This document shows, piece after piece, positions 32,756 to 43,125 of a stretch of 64,000 nt of DNA (positions are counted from its first letter, which is position 1; the number at the start of each line of letters is the position of its first letter). The notes under the pieces were generated by a model. That model was not told where the DNA came from. It did no database searches and saw nothing but the letters and a program-made list of their open reading frames with translations. The DNA comes from Trileptium ribeirensis (Eukaryota; Nematoda; Enoplea; Enoplida; Thoracostomopsidae), in assembly GCA_030248225.1 (NCBI GenBank), contig JASANE010010197.1, forward strand, positions 1-64,000, written 5' to 3'. A program made the translations under genes and the position numbers.

Positions 32756-34261
32756 ATATACTCCATTGACTACATTATTATCTAATTATTATATTTTATT
32801 TCGGTAGTTGGATAAAGCGAGAAACATAATACAAATCCATTCATTTATATTAATACAATATTGTTGTGTATTCTTTCGGAAATTTTGCCATCTTTTGACG
32901 ATGATAGGCCCAAGCAGCTTAAGCACTTGCTTACTCATTCTCTTCACAATCAAACACGGATGTAGTAAAAAATATTTCTCCACAGAGGTCCCTGAATGTC
33001 TGAATGTGCTAGGGAACACAACTTAAACCAGACTTTCACACATGAACGGGAACTTTTCTTTTTAATTCTATGGGTACAGATGCAGCACGAGGGCACTGCT
33101 GCCCACACCCCCCCCCCCCCTTCGCTACGCCCATGGAGTCACAGTAAAATAAAGCAAATTTCAAAAAGAATATATAATTTTAATAGCAAGAACAGTACAG
33201 CATCGATCAAACTTAGCACCACATTAAAATAACCTCACGTACTAGTAGTAACCTTTAATTTTACTCAAAACAGCAATATATGCATATTCAAGAATTATAG
33301 GTTTTAGAAATAGAATTAAAATGAAAAAATAATCCGTGAAAATTTCTTCAAACAAACTCAAAAATCGATTGTGATTGAGAAAGATGACACGAATAATTAT
33401 TATGGTTTTTCGTTATATTCTCGTTCCAGATATTAAATTACCCAGAACAATTATATAAAGTGTATATTTTTTTCGATTCCGTGGTAAATAATATGAACGT
33501 GCACTGCACAGATTTATACATAAAATCGGAATATAAACTTAAGACTATATATTCGGATATATACATATATATGTATTTCCAACAACCCTTGGGCCTTTAG
33601 TGCACTAAATTTGAGAACAATACGTTATTTTTTTACCAAATCCACAACGTTATAGAAAGGATGCAAACCGATTATACTATTGTGCCACAAAGATATAGTC
33701 ACCTAGCTGTGCCTTTAACTACTTTCGGCTATGTCTAAGCTGAAGTCTGAGACACCGAAAGTCCGTACGAATTTCTGCTCATTTCTACATTATAATCTTG
33801 TTTGGGATTAGTATAATGACAATTTATTACATAGCTAGACCCAATAGTGTATTTAAGGACATTGCTCCATGCCCAAAAATACCAAGGGTCCCCTTGCTTA
33901 TTTTTCAAAATCGTTGAATTACATATTAAAGGTGTTCCTGTGATGTGTTTCAATATATTTTTATTTAATTTATTTTACAATATAGTATGTGTAACATAAA
34001 AAAAATTTTATACTACTAAATAGTATGACTCGAACATGCCTTGCCCCCACCCCCAAATAAAAATTTTAAAACCGCCAATGGCTAGGCCTCAGGATTCTGT
34101 TTCGGGTTTTACTTGATGTTTATCTTTTTGTTTCTGGTTTTGAAGTATTAAAGTGCAACAATTTTTACAGTTGGTATGTTTTCGCTGATCTAGGCGTTTA
34201 CTATACATATCCATACATGTATGTACGTAATAATAATTATTGTTAGAAGATAACCCTTTTC
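32756..34261. other. no supported gene
   Basis: A C-run followed by TTCGCTACGCCCATGG at 33,107-33,137 looks like the terminus of a decayed hAT element. Overlapping frames of 70-78 codons at 32,789-33,232 sit on both strands and show no splice or domain support. Confidence 0.4.
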
Positions 34262-34340
34262 GACCTTAGCTCCCGGATTTTCCAGGATTTTTTTCTAAAT
34301 TCCAGGATTTTCCAGTATATTCAAGGATTTTCCAGGATAC
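34262..34340 (+). repeat. degenerate minisatellite
   Basis: About four imperfect units of GGATTTTCCAG, with spacers TTTTTTCTAAATTCCAG and TATATTCAA. Confidence 0.5.
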
Positions 34341-34424
34341 AGGCACCCAGCTTTTGATTGTGTATCACTAATAATTCTATCGAGTTTGCAGAGCGTAGCG
34401 AAGCATACAAAACTAACACCGGCA

Positions 34425-34690
34425 ATAAGTTTCCCATGCATGAAAACCCCAATTGCAAGCTATCAGCCTGCCAGGACGTCACAATAAAATTAGGAATTTT
34501 GGGTCGAAGAACCATGGGAGCGCCATAGCCGCGCACCCATGGTACCTTATGTCACAAAGCAATACCCACACTGGCAAAGAGTTTACCATGCCCGAAACAT
34601 CCTAAGTGAAACATTTGAACCGCCCAGATCGTCAGAACAAATTTTCGAATTTTGAGTCGAGGAACCACGAGGGTGCCATACCTCAAACCT
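34425..34690 (+). repeat. two-copy diverged direct repeat, ~147 bp
   Basis: Copies share AGTTTMCCATGC, GAAAMCCC/ATCC, a central CAGGACGTCACAA / CAGATCGTCAGAA block, GAATTTTGGGTCGAAGAACC / GAATTTTGAGTCGAGGAACC and GCCATA. Probably an old duplication of an interspersed element. Confidence 0.5.
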
Positions 34691-34814
34691 CTTCACTCCA
34701 GAACCGGAGCCTTAAATTGAAAAACAAAAAAGTGGCATCGGCATTTATCATTTTACTATGAAATAAAATCAACCAAAGAAAAAAATTCGAAAGTTAAGAT
34801 AAAATAGAGTGAGC

Positions 34815-36150
34815 TTATGGAGGATCTAAATTATGCTATCTGCTCAACACCACAAGGTGCTTGTAAGCAGTGGTGACCTTAATGCGAAAATATGGCTTCG
34901 AATGTATGGTGATTAAGACGAGCGGTATTCGGACAGATAACGACAAGAGACTTCTTACGTTAGCCGAATATCATAAACTTTTTTCTAACACGGATGGTCG
35001 ACATCCAACTTCGCAATATCAAATGTAGAGATTATTGAACGGCAAATAGTATGAGCATGGTCATGCTGACTAGTCGAAAGTGGTAATCAGCCGTCTGCGA
35101 CTGTCGGTTCTATGGGGAAAACCAAATTTCTAACGACCACAGTCTTATCATCATGAAATTGCGGCTGAAATTGAATTCTAGCTGGCCGCTCGACATGACA
35201 CGCTTGCTCGACGAAGATTTTGGCAAACAATTCAGGATCACAATATCAGACCACTTCGAGACGGTGCCAGCGGTCCCCAACAACTCTACTGATGCTCGGT
35301 GGTACGCTATTACTTCCTGTGTTAACTTAGCTCTTCAGCGCTACTAAAACCGAAATCTAAAAAACATGTAGGCTGGCTCAACACAACTCTTGAACAAGCA
35401 TCCACCTTAAGTCGTTGCCGAAACACCGCTTTACAGCCCATACTCAAGAAAGGCCTACACAACAAGATAAAGATCGAGAAAAACAAGCACTCCTTCGCAT
35501 GAACAGACCAGGATCAGGGAATGACCAGCAAAAACTATATAAACTAATCAGAACATGCACAGGTATTTCGCGATACTGGCATGACGTTATTGGCAACACG
35601 TCCGGTAACAGTCTTGTAACAAAAATAGTCCGAGTTTGACGCTTGCGGGAACACTTCGACAATTTGCTGAATCGTGAGCAACTACAAACAAGGGCGTAGC
35701 CAGGGGGGGTTGCGGGGGTCTCGACCCCCTTTTCGTTCAACCCCAAACAAAATTTTTTTGAATGATTCCAGTTGAAAATCATGACCGAACTTGTCCTAGA
35801 ACTAGCCTCTCTCGCATTAGAAAACAATTACTTTCAACTGTATTTTTGACCAAACTTCACATTTTTGTATTAAAATTAGCTATTTTGGCAACAGTTGCAT
35901 TTTTTACTTGTTTATGGCGTACTTAATATACCAATTCTGGACCCCGCTTTCACATTTCTGAGCGCGACCCCCCCGCCCCCCTTTTAGGTACCCACTGTGG
36001 GCCACGACCCCCCTCCCTTTCAAAATTCCTGGCTACACCCTTGACTACAAAAGACACTGAAAGACAACTGTGCGGGGTGGCGGGCTCGGATAACATTGCC
36101 GCGGCCCTGCCCTCCAATAACCAACGGCAGGATGTCTGTTTACCTGGTAA
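34815..36150 (+). pseudogene. RTE-like non-LTR retrotransposon relic, interrupted by a MITE
   Basis: Frameshifted remains of the endonuclease to reverse-transcriptase linker. GDLNAK (near 34,875) matches the GDFNAK motif of the apurinic-type endonuclease. TDNDKRLLTLAEYHKLF follows as in RTE-type elements, then a basic block ending at KLRLKL. Around 35,460-35,640 come QQDKDREKQALLR, QQKLYKLIRTCTG and, after a frame change, RLREHFDNLLNRE, the conserved block upstream of the RT fingers in RTE/SR2-like LINEs. Several stops and shifts make it non-functional. The RT catalytic core itself is not present. A hAT MITE (35,689-36,043) splits the last block; removing one 8-base duplication restores the Q-L-Q-K-T-L-K reading. 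The clade assignment rests on motif recall and is not a tree. Confidence 0.75.
35689..36043 (+). mobile_element. hAT-type MITE, 355 bp, perfect 8-bp TSD
   Basis: Termini CAAGGGCGTAGCCAGGGGGG and, on the other strand, CAAGGGTGTAGCCAGGAAT form inverted repeats. ACTACAAA is duplicated exactly at both flanks (35,681-35,688 and 36,044-36,051). Subterminal C/G runs (GACCCCCCTCCC and inverted) are usual for this kind of MITE. It lies inside the RTE relic, so it is the younger insertion. No transposase frame. Confidence 0.92.
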
Positions 36151-36282
36151 AGATTATATTATATGAACACGCTGTATAAAAATTTCCCCATGTATTCGAC
36201 CCACACGAAGTTTGAGATTGAGTACTGAAGCTACAATACCCCACAATGACTGATTTACATACATACAAATATAAATTAGTTT

Positions 36283-36375
36283 CGCTTACGGTTCGGTCTC
36301 GTCATGATAGCCTTAACGCATGATGCAAAACCAATTACGATAACTTTCAGGTTACAACTGTGTTATTTAATAAGA
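36283..36375 (+). repeat. dispersed core repeat, family X, copy 8
   Basis: TTACGGTTCGGTCTCGTCAT, GATAGCCTTAACGCATGATG, CAAAACCAATTACGATAACT and AGGTTAC parallel the other copies, with a shortened 5' part and an AATAAGAAACTTTATTG tail. Confidence 0.55.
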
Positions 36376-36924
36376 AACTTTATTGAATGAAATATATATA
36401 GATATGGTATTTTAGCGCATAATTAAATTTTTTGTTCATTTCCTGTCAGACATGAAAAACTGTTAAAAATGTGTATATTTTTTCAAATAATTTTTTTCAC
36501 AATTAAACTTATGAAACTACAGATAATTCTAGTGTTGTGAAATATTGCAATATTACAGGGTCTGGATTGTACTATTTTAATTATAGCACGGGTATTTAAC
36601 AAAATAATAAATAAGATGAAACTAGCACAAATTCGAGTGATAGTCAAGTGTGAAAGAAGAAAATACAATGGGATTCGTGTATCTGGTACCGATTCTAATT
36701 TGTAAAATATTAATCAGAGTTTACAATAAATTGTAGAGCAAGCGATTTGACCACAATTCAGTAGACAGACACAAGTAATACAATCAGAGGATGATCAAAA
36801 TAAATTACAATTTCGATTTCTCTCTGTTGTGTCTAAAATAAGGTTATGTGTCGTGTTCACATTGCGCCCGACTCGACCTGATAGTGCGTGCATAATGGGT
36901 ATTCCCTAAAGCGCATAATTTGGT

Positions 36925-37031
36925 ACATACATGTCGGCGGTCGGTCATGCCAGGGGGGTAGAGGCCCCCCACGGGGGGGGGGGGTCGGGGCCATCCCAGG
37001 GGGGTAACTCCCCTACCTGGCGGCATGTATG
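36925..37031. repeat. GC-rich hairpin with inverted ends
   Basis: ACATACATGTCGGCGG on the left faces GGCGGCATGTATG on the right, and the interior has opposed runs CCAGGGGGGTAG and CTACCTGG plus a 10-G run. It is a compact, very GC-rich island in AT-rich DNA, likely a small inverted-repeat element. Target duplication not evident. Confidence 0.6.
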
Positions 37032-37119
37032 ATTTGGTAGCCTCGAATCGAATCAGATGCAATGTGATAACAAATTCGTATAGAATCGAACGCTATTTTA
37101 CAGTGCTACTGCTTACTAG

Positions 37120-37212
37120 GCTCTCCTCCGCCACGCCTGTTTGTTCTAATCCAGATTTACTCTTTAGAACGACTCCTCCAACGGATGCTACTCTTTATTG
37201 CGTTTCACTCAG
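37120..37212 (+). CDS. candidate internal coding exon
   Basis: Acceptor ACAGTGCTACTGCTTACTAG and donor TCACTCAG|GTGGTA bracket 93 nt with one open frame: one base, 30 codons, then AG. It reads LSSATPVCSNPDLLFRTTPP and continues TDATLYCVSL. The composition is balanced and the segment is GC-richer than its flanks. A phase-0 reading is closed after nine codons. Family not recognised and no partner exon identified; it lies inside the proposed long intron of the minus-strand gene, so if real it belongs to another gene. Confidence 0.3.
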
Positions 37213-37879
37213 GTGGTATTTCATGTTCTGGCCGTGCAGTTAGAAAGCCCTACCTCAAGGCCTTCTATATCAAACCTATCTTACGCATAGTGTTATTCAA
37301 AGCTGAAAATACTTCTGTTTCAAAAGCCATACTCAACGTAGAGCGTTAGAATATGTTAAACGGTGTAACAGCATCATTTCGGTGAATTTGATGCTATAGT
37401 AATCCAATCCTCCTCATAATTAATGGGAACGGTAGCTAAGACGAATCTGGCGTGAACTTGAACAAGCAAAATTTTTACACCTGACAAAATTATATAATCA
37501 AATGTATATTTCGGAAAACTAGTGCCCAAAATTTTCGAAAAAACTTTTCTTTATAATGCAAGAGTAAATTTAAGATGCGCTCCCAACCATACTAATTTTT
37601 CACCATGTACAAAACGTTGTTAGAGAACAAAACTCTAACCGTAGCAATAGCCGTGTCAAGATTTCGACATTTTTCTGTTCCATAACGCCATTAGAGAATG
37701 CAGTTCGGCCCCTGTACTTTAACGACAATGTGTTCACGAACATTTTCAAATTATAAAGTATTAAACATAAATACTTAATCTTAAAATCTGTTCTTTAATG
37801 CAAAAATGAAATTTGTGTTCAGCGAAAAACTGAGTAGCAGCTGCTTTTGAAAAAAGATGATGCTAAGGGGCGCAGCTTT

Positions 37880-38165
37880 AGTTTACTCATGCATAAATGT
37901 AAAAGTTTAATATATCATTTGAACATCAATCACCAGCTGAGTCGAATGGTGCTAAAATCAGCACAATCGGTTCATGGATTAACGACTTAGGCTTAGGCTT
38001 TGCAATGGGCTCATGATTTCATATATATGGCAGTAACTGTTAACCAACGAACAGATTCACTTTGACTCAGCTCTTCAGTGCGGTTGGAATGATAAAGTAT
38101 AAATATATATGAAATATAAAGTTACAAATTTATCCAGGAAACTGTTTTGAAACTTTTAAATACCG
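37880..38165. mobile_element. foldback element (family FB), diverged
   Basis: Left arm has CAGCTGAGTCGAATGGTGCT, AAAATCAGCACAATCGGTTC, ATGGATTAACGACTTAGG; right arm carries the complements of AACAGTTTCCTGGATAAA, CCAACCGCACTGAAGAGCTG and GAGTCAAAGTGAATCTG. CTTAGGCTTAGGC sits at the centre, as in the other family members. A terminal-like GTGCCCAAAATTTTCG at 37,519 may be the outer end of the same element. Confidence 0.5.
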
Positions 38166-38637
38166 AGGAATGAAAATGCTGTTGCTATTTGAAAGAAAGA
38201 TTGCCGTATTTCCGGAAATGATACGATTGACAAAGTCTAAGACCGAATTTTTGGAATATATATATTTCTAAAATTTCAGTGTATTATTTTCACTATTTCT
38301 GAAAATTTCTTATGTTGCGCTTTCTTAGTCAGAATTCCGTAGCATTTGAGTGAATTTTGCTTCTTATAATAGCGATTCAGTTACACCAACCGCTACATTT
38401 CAAACTTTGCTTAGATTCAAATGTTTCAAATTATTTTCTTTTAAAATAAATATTATTTCTTTTTCTAAAAATTTAAACGGATTGCACCAAACATCGTTTG
38501 AATAAACACATATCGAAGTGACAGTTCTAATTTTGAGATGAGATGCTTGGTTCTCTAACGGAAACATCTGAGCACGGAGGTAATTTCTTGAAACAATCAG
38601 TCAATCTTAAAAAACCAGCTTCAACAAAATGTTAAAC

Positions 38638-38890
38638 GTATATACATGTAATTTTGCTGCCGATGAATGATGCGAAACCTAATCATCTGCAGCTCTGTCG
38701 ACGTCTTTCCGTCGCAGACACAACCTACGAGCGTAAAACAAGGCATTTTGGTGAAACATCCTTGATCATACAAAACCTATTTCAAATCAATGCTAAACGT
38801 ACTTGTTGAGTTTGTTGCCTATGAATACCCAAACCAAGCATCCGTGCGAAACCGGATTAGCTGCTTCTTTGTCAGTGTTAACACAAGATC
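38638..38890 (-). repeat. degenerate tandem copies of the exon/intron junction at 38,963
   Basis: Two blocks (about 38,640-38,725 and 38,797-38,890) match the 3' part of the 39-kb exon and its donor region on the minus strand, at a spacing of ~160 bp. Shared words on the plus strand include TTGCTGCCGATGAATGATGC / TTGTTGCCGATGAATGATGT, GAAACC and GATTAGCTGC. The same units share intron sequence (TTTTCAAGAAAAACC / TTTTGGTGAAACATCC). The copies contain stops or lack a good donor, so they read as pseudo-exons rather than alternative exons. Confidence 0.45.
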
Positions 38891-38962
38891 TTTAAGCATA
38901 AAAAAGGGAAGGTATTTTCAAGAAAAACCATGAACCTACATAAAACTAAATGCTATACTTAC

Positions 38963-39270
38963 ATGTAACTTTGTTGCCGATGAATGATGTGAAACCGAAT
39001 CAGCTGCTGATCCGTCAGTATTACATGATCCGTTTGCAGGGACTGTTAAGTGACTTTGCGACAAGCTAAGCGTTGACTTAGTTGAAACCGAGTTGGTGCT
39101 ACCGCCACACGCTGCTGTTGTTGACGCCATTTTCCCGAAACCGAAGACTCCGAAGCGGGATCCGAAATTGGGATAATGGTTGTATCGAGAAGAAGAGGCG
39201 GTTGTCGGATAAGATACACCACTTGCATTCGAGAGCCGTTCGAAACTCCCTGATGCAACTGAGGACCAAT
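38963..39270 (-). CDS. coding exon of an unidentified Ser/Thr/Gly-rich protein
   Basis: The strongest coding exon in the window. On the minus strand, an acceptor (TTAATTTTTCACTTTAG) and a consensus donor (AGTTACAT|GTAAGTA) enclose 308 nt. One frame is open throughout: two leading bases, then 102 codons ending in phase 0. It starts WSSVASGSFERLSNASGV, passes an aromatic segment RYNHYPNFGSRFGVFGFGK, and continues as a low-complexity S/T/G/N-rich region (for example STKSTLSLSQSHLTVPAN). It is GC-richer than the flanks, with codon usage unlike the AT noise frames. It is probably a disordered region of a large protein. A methionine lies mid-exon, but the acceptor and upstream openness argue for an internal exon. 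The leading AT would be completed to a codon by the single G left by the exon at 54,286. No family recognised. Confidence 0.6.
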
Positions 39271-40059
39271 CTAAAGTGAAAAATTAATAAATGCTACAAG
39301 TATCCCTTTATACTATGAGCAGCAACAAGCATAGGTATACCTATAATTAGCGTCAAAATGTAGTTATTTTTAAGCTAATTCAGTCAAGGGCATATGCACT
39401 GCGGTGCTCAAGGGTGTCATGAACCTCCGTTTTTAGGCTATAGAGGTTCGGAGATTTGGAAACCCCGTTTTACCAATCGGGAATCACGCTTATATTGCGC
39501 AACCATACTATGCCTCAAGCAGACCGCCCAATCTTCAGGTAGTAGTCAATTGGATAATTGTTGATCGCACCACTCCCCCCCCCCCGCCTCCAAATTTCAG
39601 GTCGTGGTTACGAACCAGAATTTTGTTCATTGGTATTCTAAGGCACATAATGTGTTTACACGTCTAAGGTCTGGTCCAATAAGCCACATTTACCCCCACC
39701 CTCCCCCCCACCGCCGCCACCGAGGCGCCGCTCCACCGCTACTTCACCCTCAACCCTCCGCGCGCGAAAACTTTTAGAACTTTATAACCAAATTATATTT
39801 CTCACATACCAATATGTAAAACCAACGTATTCTCTATCGAGATGTAGCTATTTACTGGAGCACGTATTACTGCGAATTTATAAAATTGGTAGTAAATTTC
39901 TAAAAATTTCGAGATTCAGAAAAATTTACTCCCCCTCTCCTACCAGGCACTAACACAACCGTAAGCCGACGAACCTTGGCCACCTATGAATTTAATCATA
40001 ACAATATTTTAACCCAATAGCAGTCCCGCTTTAAAATAAACACATGGGTGAATTCTGCA
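39271..40059. other. intronic/intergenic DNA with C-rich tracts
   Basis: Upstream side of the 39-kb exon. C-runs at 39,574-39,588 and 39,690-39,770 (CCCACCCTCCCCCCCACCGC) may be remnants of MITE termini. No other exon seen. Confidence 0.45.
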
Positions 40060-42335
40060 ACTGTTAAACCGTGGCCTATCAGCTGTATTTATTTCAATGC
40101 ACAGAGGATATGTTACAAACTGACTGATTAGCAAACATTGCAGGAGAAAGAAGAAGTAGAAATCGTAGCATTATCTGAAACATGGCTTGATAACACTGTG
40201 CCTGGCTCATTTTTAACGATATACAGACCACCTAATGCTTCGGACGAGTACTCTAACGCTAATTATTTCAGTCATGTCAGATATCAAATGGCCCATTACT
40301 ATACTTAATAGGTGAGTTTAACTTTCCGCAACTAAATTTAAAAAATTTGAAGACGCTCCCTAATATCAGTTCCTTATAGAGAGTTTATCACAAACAGCCT
40401 TAAGACAGTTAGTCGATCCCAACACTAGAAGAGAAAATACACTAGATTTACTACTAACATCATCCAAACTAAATGTTTTCGATATTCGCAAGGGGCAACC
40501 TTTTGTAACTTGTGATCGTTTAACGTTCAGTTCAAACCCTGTCGCTGAAAACAAGTGCGTCATTTATGTCGATTTTCAAATGCTGACTATGCTCAGCTAA
40601 ATAGCTACTTGTATTCACTAGACTGAGATACAGTCTTGTACAGTGCAAGAGAAATAAAGTCGTTTCATGCAATTTTAAATTATACATGCTCCCAATATGT
40701 ATCTCAACAGCTTAAATGCTGCCATCCTAAAACCAAATACCCAAAATATATTTCAAACCTCTTGAATAAAAAATTTATATCCGTGATTAGAAAACATATC
40801 CAACGATTTTACTCTATAGAACACAGTAAAAATGCTCAAGCGCGAATCTTTCATTCAAAAAGACCGTCAAACGCAAAATATTGAACTCGGGAAATCTATA
40901 TAACACGTTAATGAACGCTGCCTCGACGAATCCGGCGTAAGTGTTATTAGATATCAAACTGGGGAACTTGTAAACGATATCAAATGAAGGTGTAATATTT
41001 TTTTCAAGGATTTTTCTGAAGTATAAAAAATGCTCAAACGCGAACCTTTCATTCAAAAAGACCGTCAAACGCAAAATATTGAACTCGGGAAATCTATATA
41101 ACGTGTTCAAATACGTTAATGAACGCTGCCTCGACGAATCCGGCGTAAGTGCTATTAGAAATCAAACTGGGGAACTTGTAAACGATTTCAAATGAAGGTG
41201 TGATATTTTTGTCAAGGATTTTTCTGAAGTATATATTGTTGATAATGGCAACATTCTATTCAGGGAGCAAACAGTTAACAACCATCCAACTATCGACTGG
41301 ATTGCCATCACCAGTAAACTTTCCAGAAGGGGAACAGACAGCCTCTCGCCTGATGATTTTTCTGAATATTTTTTTCGTCAAATACGTGATTCAATTTGCT
41401 TTCCACTAGCTTTTATTTTTGGGCAAAGCTTTATGAATGGAGTCTTACCGAAATCTTGACGGTATGCTGATGTCACAGCTGTATTCAAGGAAGGGACCGC
41501 TTCGGATCCACTAAATTATAGATCTATTCCATCAAAGTCTAATGGAGCAACTGAGATGCGGCAAATTATTAACCGAACATCAACATGGCTTCCTTTCTCG
41601 AAATTCGACAACTACCCAGCTGCTAAAGAGCCTAAACGACTGGACCAAGGCACTTAACGGTGGACACCTGATTTACGTTGCTTATATTTATTTTGCTGAA
41701 GCTTTTGATGCTGTATCTCATGAAAACTGTTATATAAAATTATGCAATTTGATATACTAGAACATTTGCATGACTGCTTAGCCGCACTTTTGAAAATGCG
41801 CTTTCGTGTCAAACTTGCCGACCAGTTTTCCGACACGTTCGTCATAAAATCAGGTGTGCCACAGAGTAATGTGCTTGGTCCAAAATATTTCTTATGTATA
41901 TAAACGATATTGCATGTGATATAAACGTAAACTGTAAAATTTTTCCTGGCGAAGTGAAATTATACAGCTGCGCCCCAAACTCAGAAAAACTCCACAAAAA
42001 TATTCATTACACTCTTAATTCTGTCCAAGCTTGGGTGATAAGTGGCAGTTGAATATTTCGCCATCAAAGTACTGCATTTTGTATCTAGGACGAAATAATC
42101 CCAACACGCAGTATGTTCTTAACAATGAATTTCTAACACAAAACTATTACGAAGATCTTGGTGTCATTACAACAAAAGACTTTAAATCTTCAACACAGTG
42201 CAGGCATATTTGAGATTTGCAATAAAACGAGTATACTATTTCGGGGCTTTTGAGACGCGACATATCAGTCCTTGTGCGTGCTTGCACAACTTACGTAAGA
42301 CCACTACTCGAGTATTCCACCCAAGCTTTCTAATC
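40060..42335 (+). pseudogene. CR1-type LINE relic (endonuclease and reverse transcriptase)
   Basis: A 5'-truncated, multiply frameshifted CR1-superfamily element. Endonuclease marks in order: IVALSETWLDN (~40,160), LIGEFNFPQ (~40,300), LRQLVDPNTRRENTLDLLL with TSS (~40,400) and VTCDRLTF (~40,510). Reverse transcriptase marks: FPLAFIFGQSFMNGVLPKS and DPLNYRSI (41,400-41,530), EHQHGFLSRNSTTTQLLKSL with NDWTKAL (41,575-41,660), YFAEAFDAVSHE (~41,690), SGVPQSNVLGP (~41,850), KFFPGEVKLYS (~41,935), WQLNISPSKYCILYLGRNNP (~42,035) and YVRPLLEYS (~42,290). Catalytic residues are lost: GDFN is GEFN, the SDH histidine is replaced by R, and the FADD box reads FPGE. So it is dead. A foldback element begins about 55 bases past its last recognisable codon. 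Confidence 0.88.
40829..41231 (+). repeat. internal ~196-bp duplication within the CR1 relic
   Basis: Two head-to-tail copies sharing AAAAAGACCGTCAAACGCAA, AATATTGAACTCGGGAAATC, ACGCTGCCTCGACGAATCCG and AAGGATTTTTCTGAAGTATA. Copy 2 has an extra 13 bases (CGTGTTCAAATAC region). Divergence between copies is low, so the duplication came after or late in decay of the LINE. Confidence 0.85.
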
Positions 42336-42390
42336 GTACTATTTTATAATAATATCGGGTCTTTTCTTATAGCCCCCTCCCAGCCAGAAT

Positions 42391-43125
42391 TTGGTCAATT
42401 TTGAAGATACAGGGCTGATTTTGGTATCTATAGATTCAGCTCGATGAGGCGCTTCAAAAAATCCTCATTGTACTCACATCCGTAAAAAAATTTTGTTTCG
42501 ATTTTTTGAGGTCGCAATAATCTTCCTTTGGGAACCCAAAAATTTTTTTCTTCGGAATATGATCATGTTGGGTGCCGTTGGACTCGGTTTGATGAGAGAA
42601 ATCATCTAGTGGTGTGTATATTGAAATCTACGCCACTGTCAGAAAATTATGAGGAGCTCAAGTAACTCTTAGAGGCTACGTTATAACGTTAGAAAAAAGA
42701 ACAGTTTAAAGCGGGGGGTTCGCGGGGCGAGAGCCCCCCGACTTAGGCGTAGGCTTAGTGTATGTCTCATATAAAGACCTTATCTTAGGCTAAGACTAAG
42801 GCTTAGGCTTAGTATATCGAGAACGGCATGGCCTGCATTTTATTTCCGCCCTTCAGGGTTACTTGTGCCCTCACAACTTTCTAACGGTGGCGTAGGTTTC
42901 AATAAAATACACACCAGTAGATTTTCATCAAACCGAGTCGAACGATACCCAACAAGACCATATTCCGAAGAATAAAATTTTTGGGTCCCCAAGGGGACCA
43001 TTGGGACCTCAAAAAATCGAAAATTTTTTCAGGGATGCGGCTAAAATAAGTATTTTTTAATCCACATCATCGAGCTGAATCGATTGATATCAAAATCAAC
43101 TCTGTATCTTCAAAATTGATTCGCT
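42391..43125. mobile_element. 735-bp foldback element (family FB), best-preserved member
   Basis: Left arm (about 42,391-42,672) and right arm (about 42,850-43,125) are inverted copies. Shared blocks: CAATTTTGAAGATACAG, GATTCAGCTCGATGA, TTCGATTTTTTGAGGTC, AAAAATTTTWTTCTTCGG, AATATGRTCWTGTTGGGT, GACTCGGTTTGATGA and CTACGCCAC. The centre has a GC hairpin (GGGGGGTTCGCGGGGCGAGA then GCCCCCCG) and CTTAGGCTAAGACTAAGGC-type motifs. No coding frame. Target duplication not resolved. Confidence 0.87.

Noticed and set aside
35444..35827. 127-codon minus-strand frame
   Set aside because: Antisense to the RTE relic and running into the MITE; no motif on this strand.
36140..36230. Minus-strand segment with acceptor and CAG|GTAAAC donor and an open frame
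   Set aside because: The donor lies in a GTTTACCTGGTAAA palindrome at the edge of the LINE relic, and the peptide has no coding character.
39046..39279. Alternative frames on both strands over the 39-kb exon
   Set aside because: They are shadows of the exon frame, which alone runs open from acceptor to donor.
42711..42830. CTTAGGC repeats resembling a nematode-type telomere (TTAGGC)n
   Set aside because: Only two or three imperfect units in each place, always at the centre of foldback elements and in both orientations, so not telomeric.
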